Below, piece by piece: positions 1 through 7,358 of a DNA stretch of 8,169 nt. A model generated the notes under the pieces. The model had not been told where the DNA came from and searched no databases. It saw only the letters and a list, made by a program, of their open reading frames with translations. The stretch is taken from assembly GCA_021796135.1 (NCBI GenBank), contig JAJYOQ010000170.1:1-8169 (forward strand), in the 5' to 3' direction. Source of the stretch: Bacteroidota bacterium. Its GTDB lineage: Bacteria > Bacteroidota > Ignavibacteria > Ignavibacteriales > Ignavibacteriaceae. The first letter of the stretch is position 1, and the number at the start of each line of letters is the position of its first letter. The position numbers and the translations under genes are program-made.

Positions 1-68
1 ATTATATATAAAAATTACAGTGGTTGCAAATAAAAAATACACAATATAAATTTTTTACAAAATATCTA
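1..68. other. Short AT-rich region downstream of the propeller gene
   Basis: These 68 bases follow the stop codon of the propeller gene and run to the left edge. They are almost entirely A and T. I see no GC-rich hairpin followed by a T-run in the direction of transcription, so no intrinsic terminator can be called. Transcription may end beyond the window. Confidence 0.5.
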
Positions 69-3000
69 TTATTTCAATATTATCTGAGAACCCCCTACCA
101 AAACTGGTACATTCTTATCATAAACAAGTTTGTTAAATGCAGGGATTTCAATATTAATAATATTATTAAAATAATTTAAATATAAATTTAGATCTTCCTT
201 TAAATCTGTCATCTCATTAGTTAACATTCTATTAGGTGATGTATCATAATCACTGGAAAGCCAATATCGCAAATTGAATATCCAATTGCGAAATTTAGAT
301 AAATAGTGGATATCGTCCTCGCCAACATTTGGTTGAGATTTCGTTTCAATTAAGGTGTCTTTCAAAACTAATAAAGTCGAATCAATTTCATTTGAAGTTT
401 TCAATATTGACTTAAATTGAGATTCGTCATTGTCAGAAGTGAGCATTTTAATTACCCTTTTAATGTTCTCAACTTGTAAGTGGATATTCTCTATTCTATT
501 TAAAACTTCATTTAATTTAGAAATTTCATTTTGTACTTCCTTAACTGCATCAAACTGTTTCCTAGCCTCATCAAAGTTATATGGAAGTCGTGGATCTGGA
601 TTTAATTCAAAAGATTTACTTTCCTTTTTACCATTGAATCCTATTTCGACTTTATATATTCCGGGTAAGGCTGTGGGTCCCGAATGATAATTTGGATGCT
701 TGCCATGGATTGTATCGGCATAATAGAAATGACCGCTTGAATAACTTAGATTCCAAAAAGTCCTATTAAGTCCTTTATGCTCAGTTCCATAAAGTGTATC
801 AATAACAATTCCCTTGTCATCTTTTATTTCAATTTTTACCGGAGTTTGATGTTTACTAATTTCCTCTTTTGTTGCTTTAATTGAATCCGGGATAAAATAA
901 TCAATCACTACACCCATTGGCGGATTTGGGGCTGTATATTTTCCGGATTCATTAAAATCTCCTTTATACCAAATATTAAAAAGATATGCAGGTAATACGC
1001 TAAATAATTTGAAATGATTAGCCCCTGTAGTAGCGAGTTCTTCAAGCGGAGTAAAATTATCACATATGAATATTCCTCTTCCATGAGTAGCTACAACTAG
1101 GTCATGATTTTTCTTTGCAAATTTTAAATCAAATACCGGAACAGTTGGAAAATTGCTTTTAAAAGTATTCCATTTCTCTCCATAATCATTTGAATAATAA
1201 AGTCCTGTTTCTGTCCCGGTAAACAAAAAACCTTTCATATTAGGATCTTCTCTTACTACAATGGCATATGAGTCATCAGGCAGCCCTTTAGAAATAGATT
1301 GCCATGTTTTTCCGTAATTTTCAGTTTTATAAAGATACGGTTTAGAATCATCCAACATATGTCTATCAATAGCAATATAACAGGTTGAAGGGTTAAAAGG
1401 AGATACATCTAATTGATAAATTCTCCCCCATTCCGGAACATCCGGAATATTTTTTGTAACATTACTCCAATTTTTGCCTCCATCTTTGGTAACCTGAACT
1501 TGACCATCGTCAGTTCCAATCCAGATCACATTAGAATCGATCGAAGAAAGACCTATCGAGAGAATCGTACCATAATTTTCAGCTCCGCTAATGTCATTAT
1601 TTATTAAACCCCCGCTTAGTTTCTGTTTTGATTTATCGTTTCTTGTAAGATCCGGACTAATCGTTAACCAGGATTTCCCACCGTCCAAAGTTTTAAATAA
1701 AACGTTTCCGCCAATGTAAACTTCATTTTCATCATAATTTGAGACAGCAATAGGTGTAGTCCAATTAAATCTATATTTTAGGTCTGAGGGCTTTTTATCA
1801 GAAGTATCAAAGAAATATGGTCGGATCTGCTTAGTAATACCAGTTTTGATATCCAATCTTTGAACAAATCCATCTTGTGATTCTGCATAAATAATATTAG
1901 GATTACTTGGCGATGGGACTACATATTCTCCGTCTCCGCCAGCGGCAACAAACCAACCCGAACCGTCAACGCTTCCTCCGTTCATATTCCTTGAAGGACC
2001 ATACCAGGCATTATTGTCCTGAAGCCCCCCGCCTAGGTTATAGATATAAGATGAATCAAGAGCAACCTGATAAAATTGCTCAATAGGGATATTATTTAGG
2101 AAATGCCATGAATTACCGCCATTCATTGAAAGATAAACGCCGCCATCATTACCTTCTATTATCCTTTCAGGGTTATGTGGATCAATCCAAATTGCATGGT
2201 GATCTACATGAATTCCTTTATTTAACGAACGAACTGTTTTCCCTCCATCATTTGATACTGTTATCAAAAATGAAAGAAAATATATTTTTTGATCATCTTT
2301 AGGAGATACTTCCATTTTAGAAAAATAAAAAGGGCGAACGTTTAATTCATGATTATTGCTGACCATTTGCCAATGAGTACCAAAATCATGCGAATCCCAA
2401 AGTACACCTGTTTTGCTTTCAATTAAAGAATAAACATGCTCAGGATTTGAAGAGGAGGTTGCAAATGAAATTCTACCTAGTAAACCTTTAGGCAATCCTT
2501 CTTTGATTTTTTTCCATGTGTCGCCTCCATCTTTTGATTGATAAATGCCGCTGCCTTTTCCGCCATCATTTAATGCCCATGGGTAGCGTACAACTTGCCA
2601 AGCTCCGGCAAGCAAAATCTCAGGATTATCAGGCTGCATGACAACGTCCGAAATTCCTGTAGTATCATTTACAAAAAGTACTTTTTTCCACGTCTTTCCC
2701 CCATCAATAGTCTTATATAATCCACGATCTATATTTGGAGCCCATGCATGTCCGAGGGCTGCAACAAAAACAATATTAGGATTGTTAGGATTAATTATTA
2801 TTTTTGATATTTGACCAACATTGGTTAAACCCATGCATTTCCAAGTTGCACCTGCATCAGGAGAATAATAGACTCCTTTACCATTTAAAACATTATTCCG
2901 AATATTTGATTCACCTGTTCCTACCCATATTAAATTTGGATTTGAAGGTGCTAACTCAATATCTCCTATTGATGAAACTGGTTCCTTTTCAAATATGGCT

Positions 3001-3263
3001 TTCCAGGAAAAGCCACCGTCAGTAGTCTTGAATACTCCTCCGCCTGCAGCGCCGATATAGTAAATATTCGGATGGTCCGGAATGCCCACTACAGAAGAAA
3101 CTCTTCCGCCTCCTATTGCAGGACCAATATTCCTAAATTTCAATTGTGAAGTTAGGTTAATATCATTTTGATTTTCCTTTTGTGCTAAAGCAAAATGTGC
3201 TGAAATAAACAATAAATAAAATACTAATATTTCAATTTTATAAACCGACCGTATTTTTATCAT
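69..3263 (-). CDS. Secreted Asp-box (BNR/VPS10-like) beta-propeller protein, 1064 aa
   Basis: The protein starts with a Sec signal peptide: basic MIKIRSVYK, a hydrophobic core, then a predicted signal peptidase I cut after A27 (AHFALA|Q). There is no lipobox cysteine. Residues 79-698 carry eleven Asp-box motifs (S/T-x-D-x-G-x-T/S-W), which mark beta-propeller blades as in sortilin/VPS10 and GH74-type proteins. Family landmarks are GNDGGV (371-376), GGLQDN (411-416) and THGRGIF (726-732). Residues about 831-892 look like an immunoglobulin-like module ending in NPDPRLP, and about 898-940 is helical and coiled-coil-like. The start was set at 3263, not the longer in-frame ATG at 3353, because AGGAG lies 7 nt upstream and the signal peptide begins there; the longer form would overlap the NUDIX gene. 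Databases often call such proteins glycosyl hydrolases. I see no sialidase FRIP motif, and the GH74 first-blade aspartate seems absent, so a binding or scaffold role is as likely. No Ignavibacteria-type type IX sorting domain is seen at the C-terminus. Ligand unknown. Confidence 0.9.
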   Translation of the reverse strand: MIKIRSVYKIEILVFYLLFISAHFALAQKENQNDINLTSQLKFRNIGPAIGGGRVSSVVGIPDHPNIYYIGAAGGGVFKTTDGGFSWKAIFEKEPVSSIGDIELAPSNPNLIWVGTGESNIRNNVLNGKGVYYSPDAGATWKCMGLTNVGQISKIIINPNNPNIVFVAALGHAWAPNIDRGLYKTIDGGKTWKKVLFVNDTTGISDVVMQPDNPEILLAGAWQVVRYPWALNDGGKGSGIYQSKDGGDTWKKIKEGLPKGLLGRISFATSSSNPEHVYSLIESKTGVLWDSHDFGTHWQMVSNNHELNVRPFYFSKMEVSPKDDQKIYFLSFLITVSNDGGKTVRSLNKGIHVDHHAIWIDPHNPERIIEGNDGGVYLSMNGGNSWHFLNNIPIEQFYQVALDSSYIYNLGGGLQDNNAWYGPSRNMNGGSVDGSGWFVAAGGDGEYVVPSPSNPNIIYAESQDGFVQRLDIKTGITKQIRPYFFDTSDKKPSDLKYRFNWTTPIAVSNYDENEVYIGGNVLFKTLDGGKSWLTISPDLTRNDKSKQKLSGGLINNDISGAENYGTILSIGLSSIDSNVIWIGTDDGQVQVTKDGGKNWSNVTKNIPDVPEWGRIYQLDVSPFNPSTCYIAIDRHMLDDSKPYLYKTENYGKTWQSISKGLPDDSYAIVVREDPNMKGFLFTGTETGLYYSNDYGEKWNTFKSNFPTVPVFDLKFAKKNHDLVVATHGRGIFICDNFTPLEELATTGANHFKLFSVLPAYLFNIWYKGDFNESGKYTAPNPPMGVVIDYFIPDSIKATKEEISKHQTPVKIEIKDDKGIVIDTLYGTEHKGLNRTFWNLSYSSGHFYYADTIHGKHPNYHSGPTALPGIYKVEIGFNGKKESKSFELNPDPRLPYNFDEARKQFDAVKEVQNEISKLNEVLNRIENIHLQVENIKRVIKMLTSDNDESQFKSILKTSNEIDSTLLVLKDTLIETKSQPNVGEDDIHYLSKFRNWIFNLRYWLSSDYDTSPNRMLTNEMTDLKEDLNLYLNYFNNIINIEIPAFNKLVYDKNVPVLVGGSQIILK
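1170..3029 (-). repeat. Array of eleven Asp-box repeats within the propeller gene
   Basis: The boxes begin at protein residues 79, 133, 184, 242, 290, 336, 378, 524, 591, 646 and 690 (numbered from the start at 3263). Examples are KTTDGGFSW, KTIDGGKTW, KTLDGGKSW and YSNDYGEKW. Most are 42-58 residues apart, about one propeller blade. The 146-residue jump between the seventh and eighth boxes spans blades whose box has decayed or an insertion. Two boxes are degenerate: the sixth ends in V instead of W, and the seventh has N for the central D. The number fits either a ten-bladed VPS10-type propeller or two fused seven-bladed ones; the sequence alone does not decide. Confidence 0.85.
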
Positions 3264-3270
3264 TATTGAT

Positions 3271-3275
3271 CTCCT
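3271..3275 (-). promoter_or_regulatory. Ribosome binding site of the propeller gene
   Basis: The minus strand reads AGGAG, then the 7-nt spacer atcaata, then ATG. This strong Shine-Dalgarno site fixes the start at 3263 and argues against the in-frame ATG 30 codons upstream. Confidence 0.85.
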
Positions 3276-3312
3276 GTATAACTGTAGTAATAAATTAATT
3301 GATGCAAAATAT

Positions 3313-3795
3313 TTAACCGCAATAATATTTTTTAGTTTTTTTGACTTCAACAAAATTAAGAAAGTTCATTTCTTTAAGAAAATAGTCCGTTATAATATTT
3401 ACTGCTGTTCTTTGCTCATACCAAGCCATTTTCTTAATAGCATCATTTTTTGAAAGCCATAAATATTTTGAATGTTCGCGACTAATTATAACGGGAGAAT
3501 TATATTCTACCAAGGCAGCAAAAACTGGTATAAGATTAATAGTGTCTGTATGATGATCGTAAAATGAATTTACTTTAGGAGCCACCCATAATTTTAGTGG
3601 AGATAAACCGGTTTCTTCCTTCAGCTCACGTTGAGCTGTTGTTAAAGCATTTTCTTTATTTCTTATTTTCCCCGAAACCATTTGCCAAATTCCAGGATAT
3701 AATTCATTTTCACTTCTTTTTAGAAGAAGAAATTGAAGTTGATTCCCTTTTTTTCGAAGGACATGAACTTCTACTAGTTTTGAAACTATTTTCAT
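3313..3795 (-). CDS. NUDIX hydrolase, NudB-like (nucleoside triphosphate pyrophosphohydrolase), 160 aa
   Basis: A perfect NUDIX box (G-x5-E-x7-R-E-U-x-E-E-x-G-U) lies at residues 42-64, with R56, E57, E60 and E61 as the metal-binding catalytic core. These enzymes hydrolyse nucleoside diphosphate-linked substrates with Mg2+ or Mn2+ in the cytoplasm. WQMVSGK just before the box, and a C-terminal block of YLWL (111-114) followed by a W-x3-R region near 125-129, resemble the layout of E. coli NudB (dihydroneopterin triphosphate pyrophosphatase of folate synthesis, also described as dATP pyrophosphohydrolase). Length also fits. No folate gene is nearby, so the substrate is inference. The start at 3795 was chosen because GAGG precedes it by 5 nt and it begins just ahead of the first fold strand. 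In-frame ATGs at 3864 and 3885 would overlap the upstream gene by 50-70 nt. There is no signal peptide. It lies 19 bp after the outer-membrane gene and 49 bp before the propeller gene, suggesting an operon. The basic tail KKTKKYYCG is unusual. Confidence 0.9.
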   Translation of the reverse strand: MKIVSKLVEVHVLRKKGNQLQFLLLKRSENELYPGIWQMVSGKIRNKENALTTAQRELKEETGLSPLKLWVAPKVNSFYDHHTDTINLIPVFAALVEYNSPVIISREHSKYLWLSKNDAIKKMAWYEQRTAVNIITDYFLKEMNFLNFVEVKKTKKYYCG

Positions 3796-3800
3796 TTTTG

Positions 3801-3804
3801 CCTC
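3801..3804 (-). promoter_or_regulatory. Ribosome binding site of the NUDIX gene
   Basis: The minus strand reads GAGG, then caaaa, then ATG at 3795. It lies entirely within the 19-bp gap after the upstream stop codon and supports the 160-residue form over the longer in-frame alternatives. Confidence 0.7.
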
Positions 3805-3814
3805 ATTAATATAT

Positions 3815-6800
3815 TTAGAAAAATGCCCTGACTTCAGCTCTGGCTGTATGGACAATTTGCTCATTCCCCAATGCTCTACCCTCATAGCTTATCGTCGATT
3901 GGAGATTAGCAGCAATCTTATAATCAAAGTTTAATCGCAAATAATAATTTTTCCCAATCATGTTCCCTTCTGTAAGTTCAAACGGGATAATATTATTTGT
4001 CGTGTTTGAGCGAAGCTCGTCTCTTTCAAATTCTATTTTAAGTCTTCCGTTACTGACAAATGAGAAAGTAACTCTTATTATCTGTGAATTAAGATTAATA
4101 ATTGTCGGTTTTAAAGGAAAACTATCTTGATTTTGTCCGACTTTAATAACAAAACCGACTTCAATATTTCTTTCGGGTCTATATGAAAAATCAGATGTTA
4201 TATTATCACCGGAAATTTCCTTTTCCAGATTGGAGACTATTGGGGCACGGGCATTATTAGTTTTGTTTACTATATCAGTTTGGTTGGTAATTTCTTCAAT
4301 CATTTTAAAAGTAATTCTTAAACTTCTTTCACGGTTATAGATTTGCTCGGCTCCGCCGCTATATTGGTTCAAACTTGTTGTCTGATTATACCTAAGTCTA
4401 AAAGATAGATCCGGATTATTTTCAAATATAAATAAATCCTGCTGAAAATAATTAGATCCCTGAATGGTAGTTATAATATTTTGAAAATCCGATAAATGCA
4501 ATAAATATATTTTTTGGTAATTTGGCTCAGTACTATTTTCTTCTATACGCCAATTTGTCTCAGAAGAAAATGGCTTTAATAATTTATCAATAGTTGACCC
4601 ATTGTTAAATATATCACCGTATTTAATTTTCCACCTAGTGCTTGTTTTTAGATCAATAACCGGATAAAGCTGCTGTGTAGGGACCGTGACTAATACATAA
4701 TTTCCGTTAAATAAAGTCGGCTGGAATTCATTTTCATCCGCAATTCCGTTATGATTCAAATCTCCCAAATAAATATAATTTCCTGTACCTTGTGCTACCT
4801 GAACGAATACTTTTTGTAATATTGCAGATCTCTGAGTTGATACTTCATAATATAAATCTCCTGACAAAGGATTCCAAAAATTGAATTTTGACTGCGATCT
4901 CACTAAAATAGTCTGGCTATTAAGGTCACCTAATTTTTTAAAGGCATCGGTAAAAGATTTATTATTAACGGTAAAATTCAAGACTGAATTAAATTTTCTG
5001 CTGCCGCTATAAGTAATCTCAAGAGATTGTCCGGTAGATGTAGCCTGATTAGTCATTACGCCGTTTAAAGGTGCATAATCATCTCTTAATGTATATTTTG
5101 CAATAATATGTAAGCCATAAAATTCCACTAGTTCAATAAATGGATCAATTTCATAGTATTTCAAACTAGTTGATAAAAGAGAATCAACTCCGCTTTGACT
5201 TTCATTTTTATTTTCACTTAAAAAAGATATCCCTGGTTTAAATTTCCATAAATTATAAAATAGAATGCCTTGTTGCCTAAGCCAATAACTTATAAATGAA
5301 ATATTTTTGGATGATACATAATCAAGATTATAATTAAAACCGAATTTCTTATTTAAATTATAATTAATGGTATTATTATAACGAATAGATTTAAAGTTAT
5401 TTCCTTGCTGCAAGATCCCTAATGTTGAATTTATATTAAGATTTGAATTAGGAATTAGAGTAACTCCAAATTCCCTTAATTGCTCACTTTCAGGCAAAGT
5501 AGTTGGGGTAATGTTATAATTTCTATCAAATTCAACCGGATCAATTCTATCGGGAGATGAATATTTATTGTCAATATATCTATCGTGGTAGGACATGCCA
5601 ATTTCACCGAAGTCTATATTTCCTATTTTTACATTTCTCGGCTCAAGGGTAAAAAGTAAATTTCGGGCATATCCTGAATTTGCACTATTATTTAATGATG
5701 AGAATCTGTTTTGGTTGTAGTTGCTTCCTGCTAATTCAAATTTCAAGTTTATTCCTTTTTCAGGATTAAAATTAAATTCGACATTAGCGTTTTGTTTAAG
5801 TTCGGGAAGCGGTAGGAAAATAACTGGAGCATAATCTCCTTGATTTATTCCGACAAATTTATATACACCGATACTTTGATTTGAATAGTCTCCTTTCTGT
5901 GAGCCGACATAACTAAACACAATATTATAGAAGGAATTAGCCCCTCCTGGCTTATATAAATAATATGAATATATTGAATTGTTTATTGTAGTATCAATTT
6001 TTTGATATAATCCATGAATATGTCCTAAAGAATCCGGGGGTGCTATTGTAATTCCTGACTTAACTGCTTTATTAGGGTCATTTCCTGCAGCAGCAAGAAT
6101 GGCTTTATCGGAATCAGATAACGAAATATCTATTGGCGCATCTTGGTTATCACCTTCTCTTAAGTATTCAAATTTTATATTAAGTTTATTATTTAACAAG
6201 GTTGATTCTAATCCTGTGCCGAAAAAAGTTCTGGCAAACATTCTATCAGAGTACTGGAAATCAACAGAAATTCTGCTAGCTGAGGTTATCAATCTATTTG
6301 GAGTAAAAGTGATTTGGGCATTTGCATAATCTATGGTGTAGTCATTACTTTCTCCTCTTTTCAAAAGGATGCCATCCAGATAAACTTTCTCTGTTCCGGC
6401 TATTATAATAATATTTCTTTCGTTATTTGACCCATAAAGTATATATGGTCCTTGTACTCCATCAGATCCGGTGAAGCTATTATTATTATATTTACCCTGT
6501 GAGCTTGCAACCGCGATATATCCCTTTTCTTTGCCATAATTGAATTCATCGAGCAATCCCTGAAGCCTTCTATCAATAAGTCCAAATTCTCCATATTGCT
6601 GTTTTAATTGGTAATCGCCAAAGGTAGCGGTCATATTCGGATGCTTTAATTGTATAAAGACATTATCTAATTGGTCAAGTGTCGCAGTATTACCTTCAGG
6701 TTGAATAGGCGAATTTTGATCTGTTAGTGCAGCTACAAAATCAATATTATTTGTTAATTTTCCCGATAATTGGAGACGCAAGCCACTATTTAAAGTAAAA

Positions 6801-7279
6801 TCCTGGTTTGTACCAATCGAAAATCCTCTTACTATGGTACCGCTTTTTTCTATGCCTCTTCCAAAAATAGACTGACTATTTATTATCTCATCTTCATTGT
6901 GTAAGAATCTGATTGTATCTCCGCTACCTTTATCGAACCTATAAAGTAAAATTCTATTTTTATACTCATTTTTCAAATAAAGTGGAATAGTTTCGTAGGT
7001 CACAATTAATGTATCAAAAACCGAATATGGTAAACTATCGGATAAGCTAAACCATGCATTCTTATAAGATATTAGATAATCTTTTGGGGATAATATGTTT
7101 TTTTTAAGTGAGATAGTTTCTGAGAATGGAATAATTACCGGTTTTGATAATTTATAATGATTATCAAAATTAATTTGAATTGTATCTGTAACAAATGTTG
7201 AATAATACCTTTGCTGTGCTAATAAAATTTTAGCGGCAAAAATAATTGTTATAAAAATTAATAATGAATTTAATTTCAA
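3815..7279 (-). CDS. Large exported protein, probable outer-membrane beta-barrel of unknown function, 1154 aa
   Basis: The N-terminus is a typical Sec signal peptide, with a predicted cut after A21 (KILLA|QQ). The rest alternates polar and hydrophobic/aromatic residues over long stretches, is rich in N, S, Y and F, and ends in AEVRAFF. A terminal phenylalanine after an amphipathic strand is the usual signal of an outer-membrane barrel. Conserved-looking blocks are RGFSIGTNQD (151-160), LTDQNSPIQPEGNT (185-198), and GDYQL with GEFGLIDRRLQG (221-241). From memory these match a family of about 1100 residues in Bacteroidota and Ignavibacteria, usually annotated as hypothetical; distant similarity to SprA-type surface proteins is possible but unproven. 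Residues 840-851 form a perfect EF-hand-type loop. I see no TonB box or plug domain, so a TonB-dependent receptor is not supported. The start is TTG: no in-frame ATG lies between the upstream stop (7289-7291) and residue 215, and the signal peptide begins here. No Shine-Dalgarno site precedes it. It is probably the first gene of an operon with the NUDIX and propeller genes. Confidence 0.8.
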   Translation of the reverse strand: MKLNSLLIFITIIFAAKILLAQQRYYSTFVTDTIQINFDNHYKLSKPVIIPFSETISLKKNILSPKDYLISYKNAWFSLSDSLPYSVFDTLIVTYETIPLYLKNEYKNRILLYRFDKGSGDTIRFLHNEDEIINSQSIFGRGIEKSGTIVRGFSIGTNQDFTLNSGLRLQLSGKLTNNIDFVAALTDQNSPIQPEGNTATLDQLDNVFIQLKHPNMTATFGDYQLKQQYGEFGLIDRRLQGLLDEFNYGKEKGYIAVASSQGKYNNNSFTGSDGVQGPYILYGSNNERNIIIIAGTEKVYLDGILLKRGESNDYTIDYANAQITFTPNRLITSASRISVDFQYSDRMFARTFFGTGLESTLLNNKLNIKFEYLREGDNQDAPIDISLSDSDKAILAAAGNDPNKAVKSGITIAPPDSLGHIHGLYQKIDTTINNSIYSYYLYKPGGANSFYNIVFSYVGSQKGDYSNQSIGVYKFVGINQGDYAPVIFLPLPELKQNANVEFNFNPEKGINLKFELAGSNYNQNRFSSLNNSANSGYARNLLFTLEPRNVKIGNIDFGEIGMSYHDRYIDNKYSSPDRIDPVEFDRNYNITPTTLPESEQLREFGVTLIPNSNLNINSTLGILQQGNNFKSIRYNNTINYNLNKKFGFNYNLDYVSSKNISFISYWLRQQGILFYNLWKFKPGISFLSENKNESQSGVDSLLSTSLKYYEIDPFIELVEFYGLHIIAKYTLRDDYAPLNGVMTNQATSTGQSLEITYSGSRKFNSVLNFTVNNKSFTDAFKKLGDLNSQTILVRSQSKFNFWNPLSGDLYYEVSTQRSAILQKVFVQVAQGTGNYIYLGDLNHNGIADENEFQPTLFNGNYVLVTVPTQQLYPVIDLKTSTRWKIKYGDIFNNGSTIDKLLKPFSSETNWRIEENSTEPNYQKIYLLHLSDFQNIITTIQGSNYFQQDLFIFENNPDLSFRLRYNQTTSLNQYSGGAEQIYNRERSLRITFKMIEEITNQTDIVNKTNNARAPIVSNLEKEISGDNITSDFSYRPERNIEVGFVIKVGQNQDSFPLKPTIINLNSQIIRVTFSFVSNGRLKIEFERDELRSNTTNNIIPFELTEGNMIGKNYYLRLNFDYKIAANLQSTISYEGRALGNEQIVHTARAEVRAFF
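4727..4762 (-). other. EF-hand-type calcium-binding loop in the outer-membrane protein
   Basis: Residues 840-851 read DLNHNGIADENE. All coordinating positions of a canonical 12-residue EF-hand loop are filled: D at 1, N at 3, N at 5, G at 6, I at 8-1 (the hydrophobic position near the centre), D at 9 and E at 12. Similar isolated loops occur in dockerins and thrombospondin type 3 repeats. No clear flanking EF helices are visible; the surrounding residues look like beta strand or linker. Calcium binding is inferred from the pattern. Confidence 0.65.
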
Positions 7280-7304
7280 AAGAAGAATTTAGTTTTATGA
7301 ATTT

Positions 7305-7336
7305 CAAATCTAAATTTACATCTTTCATTTATCAAG
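7305..7336 (-). promoter_or_regulatory. Candidate Bacteroidota-type promoter for the outer-membrane protein gene
   Basis: On the minus strand, TAGATTTG (7312-7305) fits the Bacteroidota -7 consensus TAnnTTTG exactly. A CTTG (7336-7333) lies 20 nt upstream, close to the reported -33 TTTG/TTG spacing. It sits in the 79-bp gap between the permease and the outer-membrane gene. Transcription would begin near 7300, giving a leader of about 20 nt before the TTG start. The region is AT-rich, so a chance match is possible, and use of this consensus by the source organism is assumed. Confidence 0.4.
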
Positions 7337-7340
7337 TCCA

Positions 7341-7356
7341 TTAACTATATAGATAA
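7341..7356. repeat. Imperfect 16-bp palindrome just after the permease stop
   Basis: The sequence TTAACTATATAGATAA has a perfect 8-bp palindromic centre (CTATATAG, 7345-7352) flanked by one mismatch and three further matching pairs. It has no loop, no GC content worth noting and no T-run, so it is not an intrinsic terminator. It adjoins the candidate -33 element and could be an operator, but an AT-only palindrome in an AT-rich gap is easily chance. Confidence 0.25.
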
Positions 7357-7358
7357 TC

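Noticed and set aside
1..68. Intrinsic terminator after the propeller gene
   Set aside because: T-runs are present but no stable GC-containing hairpin precedes them.
430..3025. Small plus-strand open frames (430-687, 1413-1607, 2108-2302, 2804-3025)
   Set aside because: They lie fully inside the propeller gene on the opposite strand, have no recognisable domains, and are expected shadows of a well-supported long gene.
3264..3330. Possible separate promoter for the propeller gene (TATTTTG near 3305)
   Set aside because: It has only one base between TA and TTTG instead of two, and no convincing -33 box; co-transcription from upstream is simpler.
3264..3353. 30-residue N-terminal extension of the propeller protein
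   Set aside because: It would overlap the end of the NUDIX gene and place the signal peptide internally, whereas AGGAG and the signal peptide both point to 3263.
3597..3809. Plus-strand frame of 70 codons
   Set aside because: It is antisense to the NUDIX gene, including its perfectly conserved catalytic box.
6099..6594. Plus-strand frame 6099-6329 and minus-strand frame 6403-6594
   Set aside because: Both overlap the conserved N-terminal third of the outer-membrane protein in other frames and show no independent signals.
3815..7279. TonB-dependent receptor identity for the 1154-residue protein
   Set aside because: No TonB box, plug domain or carboxypeptidase-like N-terminal domain is visible after the signal peptide.
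7230..7328. 32-codon ORF overlapping the start of the outer-membrane gene as a real peptide gene
   Set aside because: It has no convincing ribosome binding site, its sequence is featureless, and it would begin upstream of the candidate -7 element. It is kept only as evidence in the start-codon finding.
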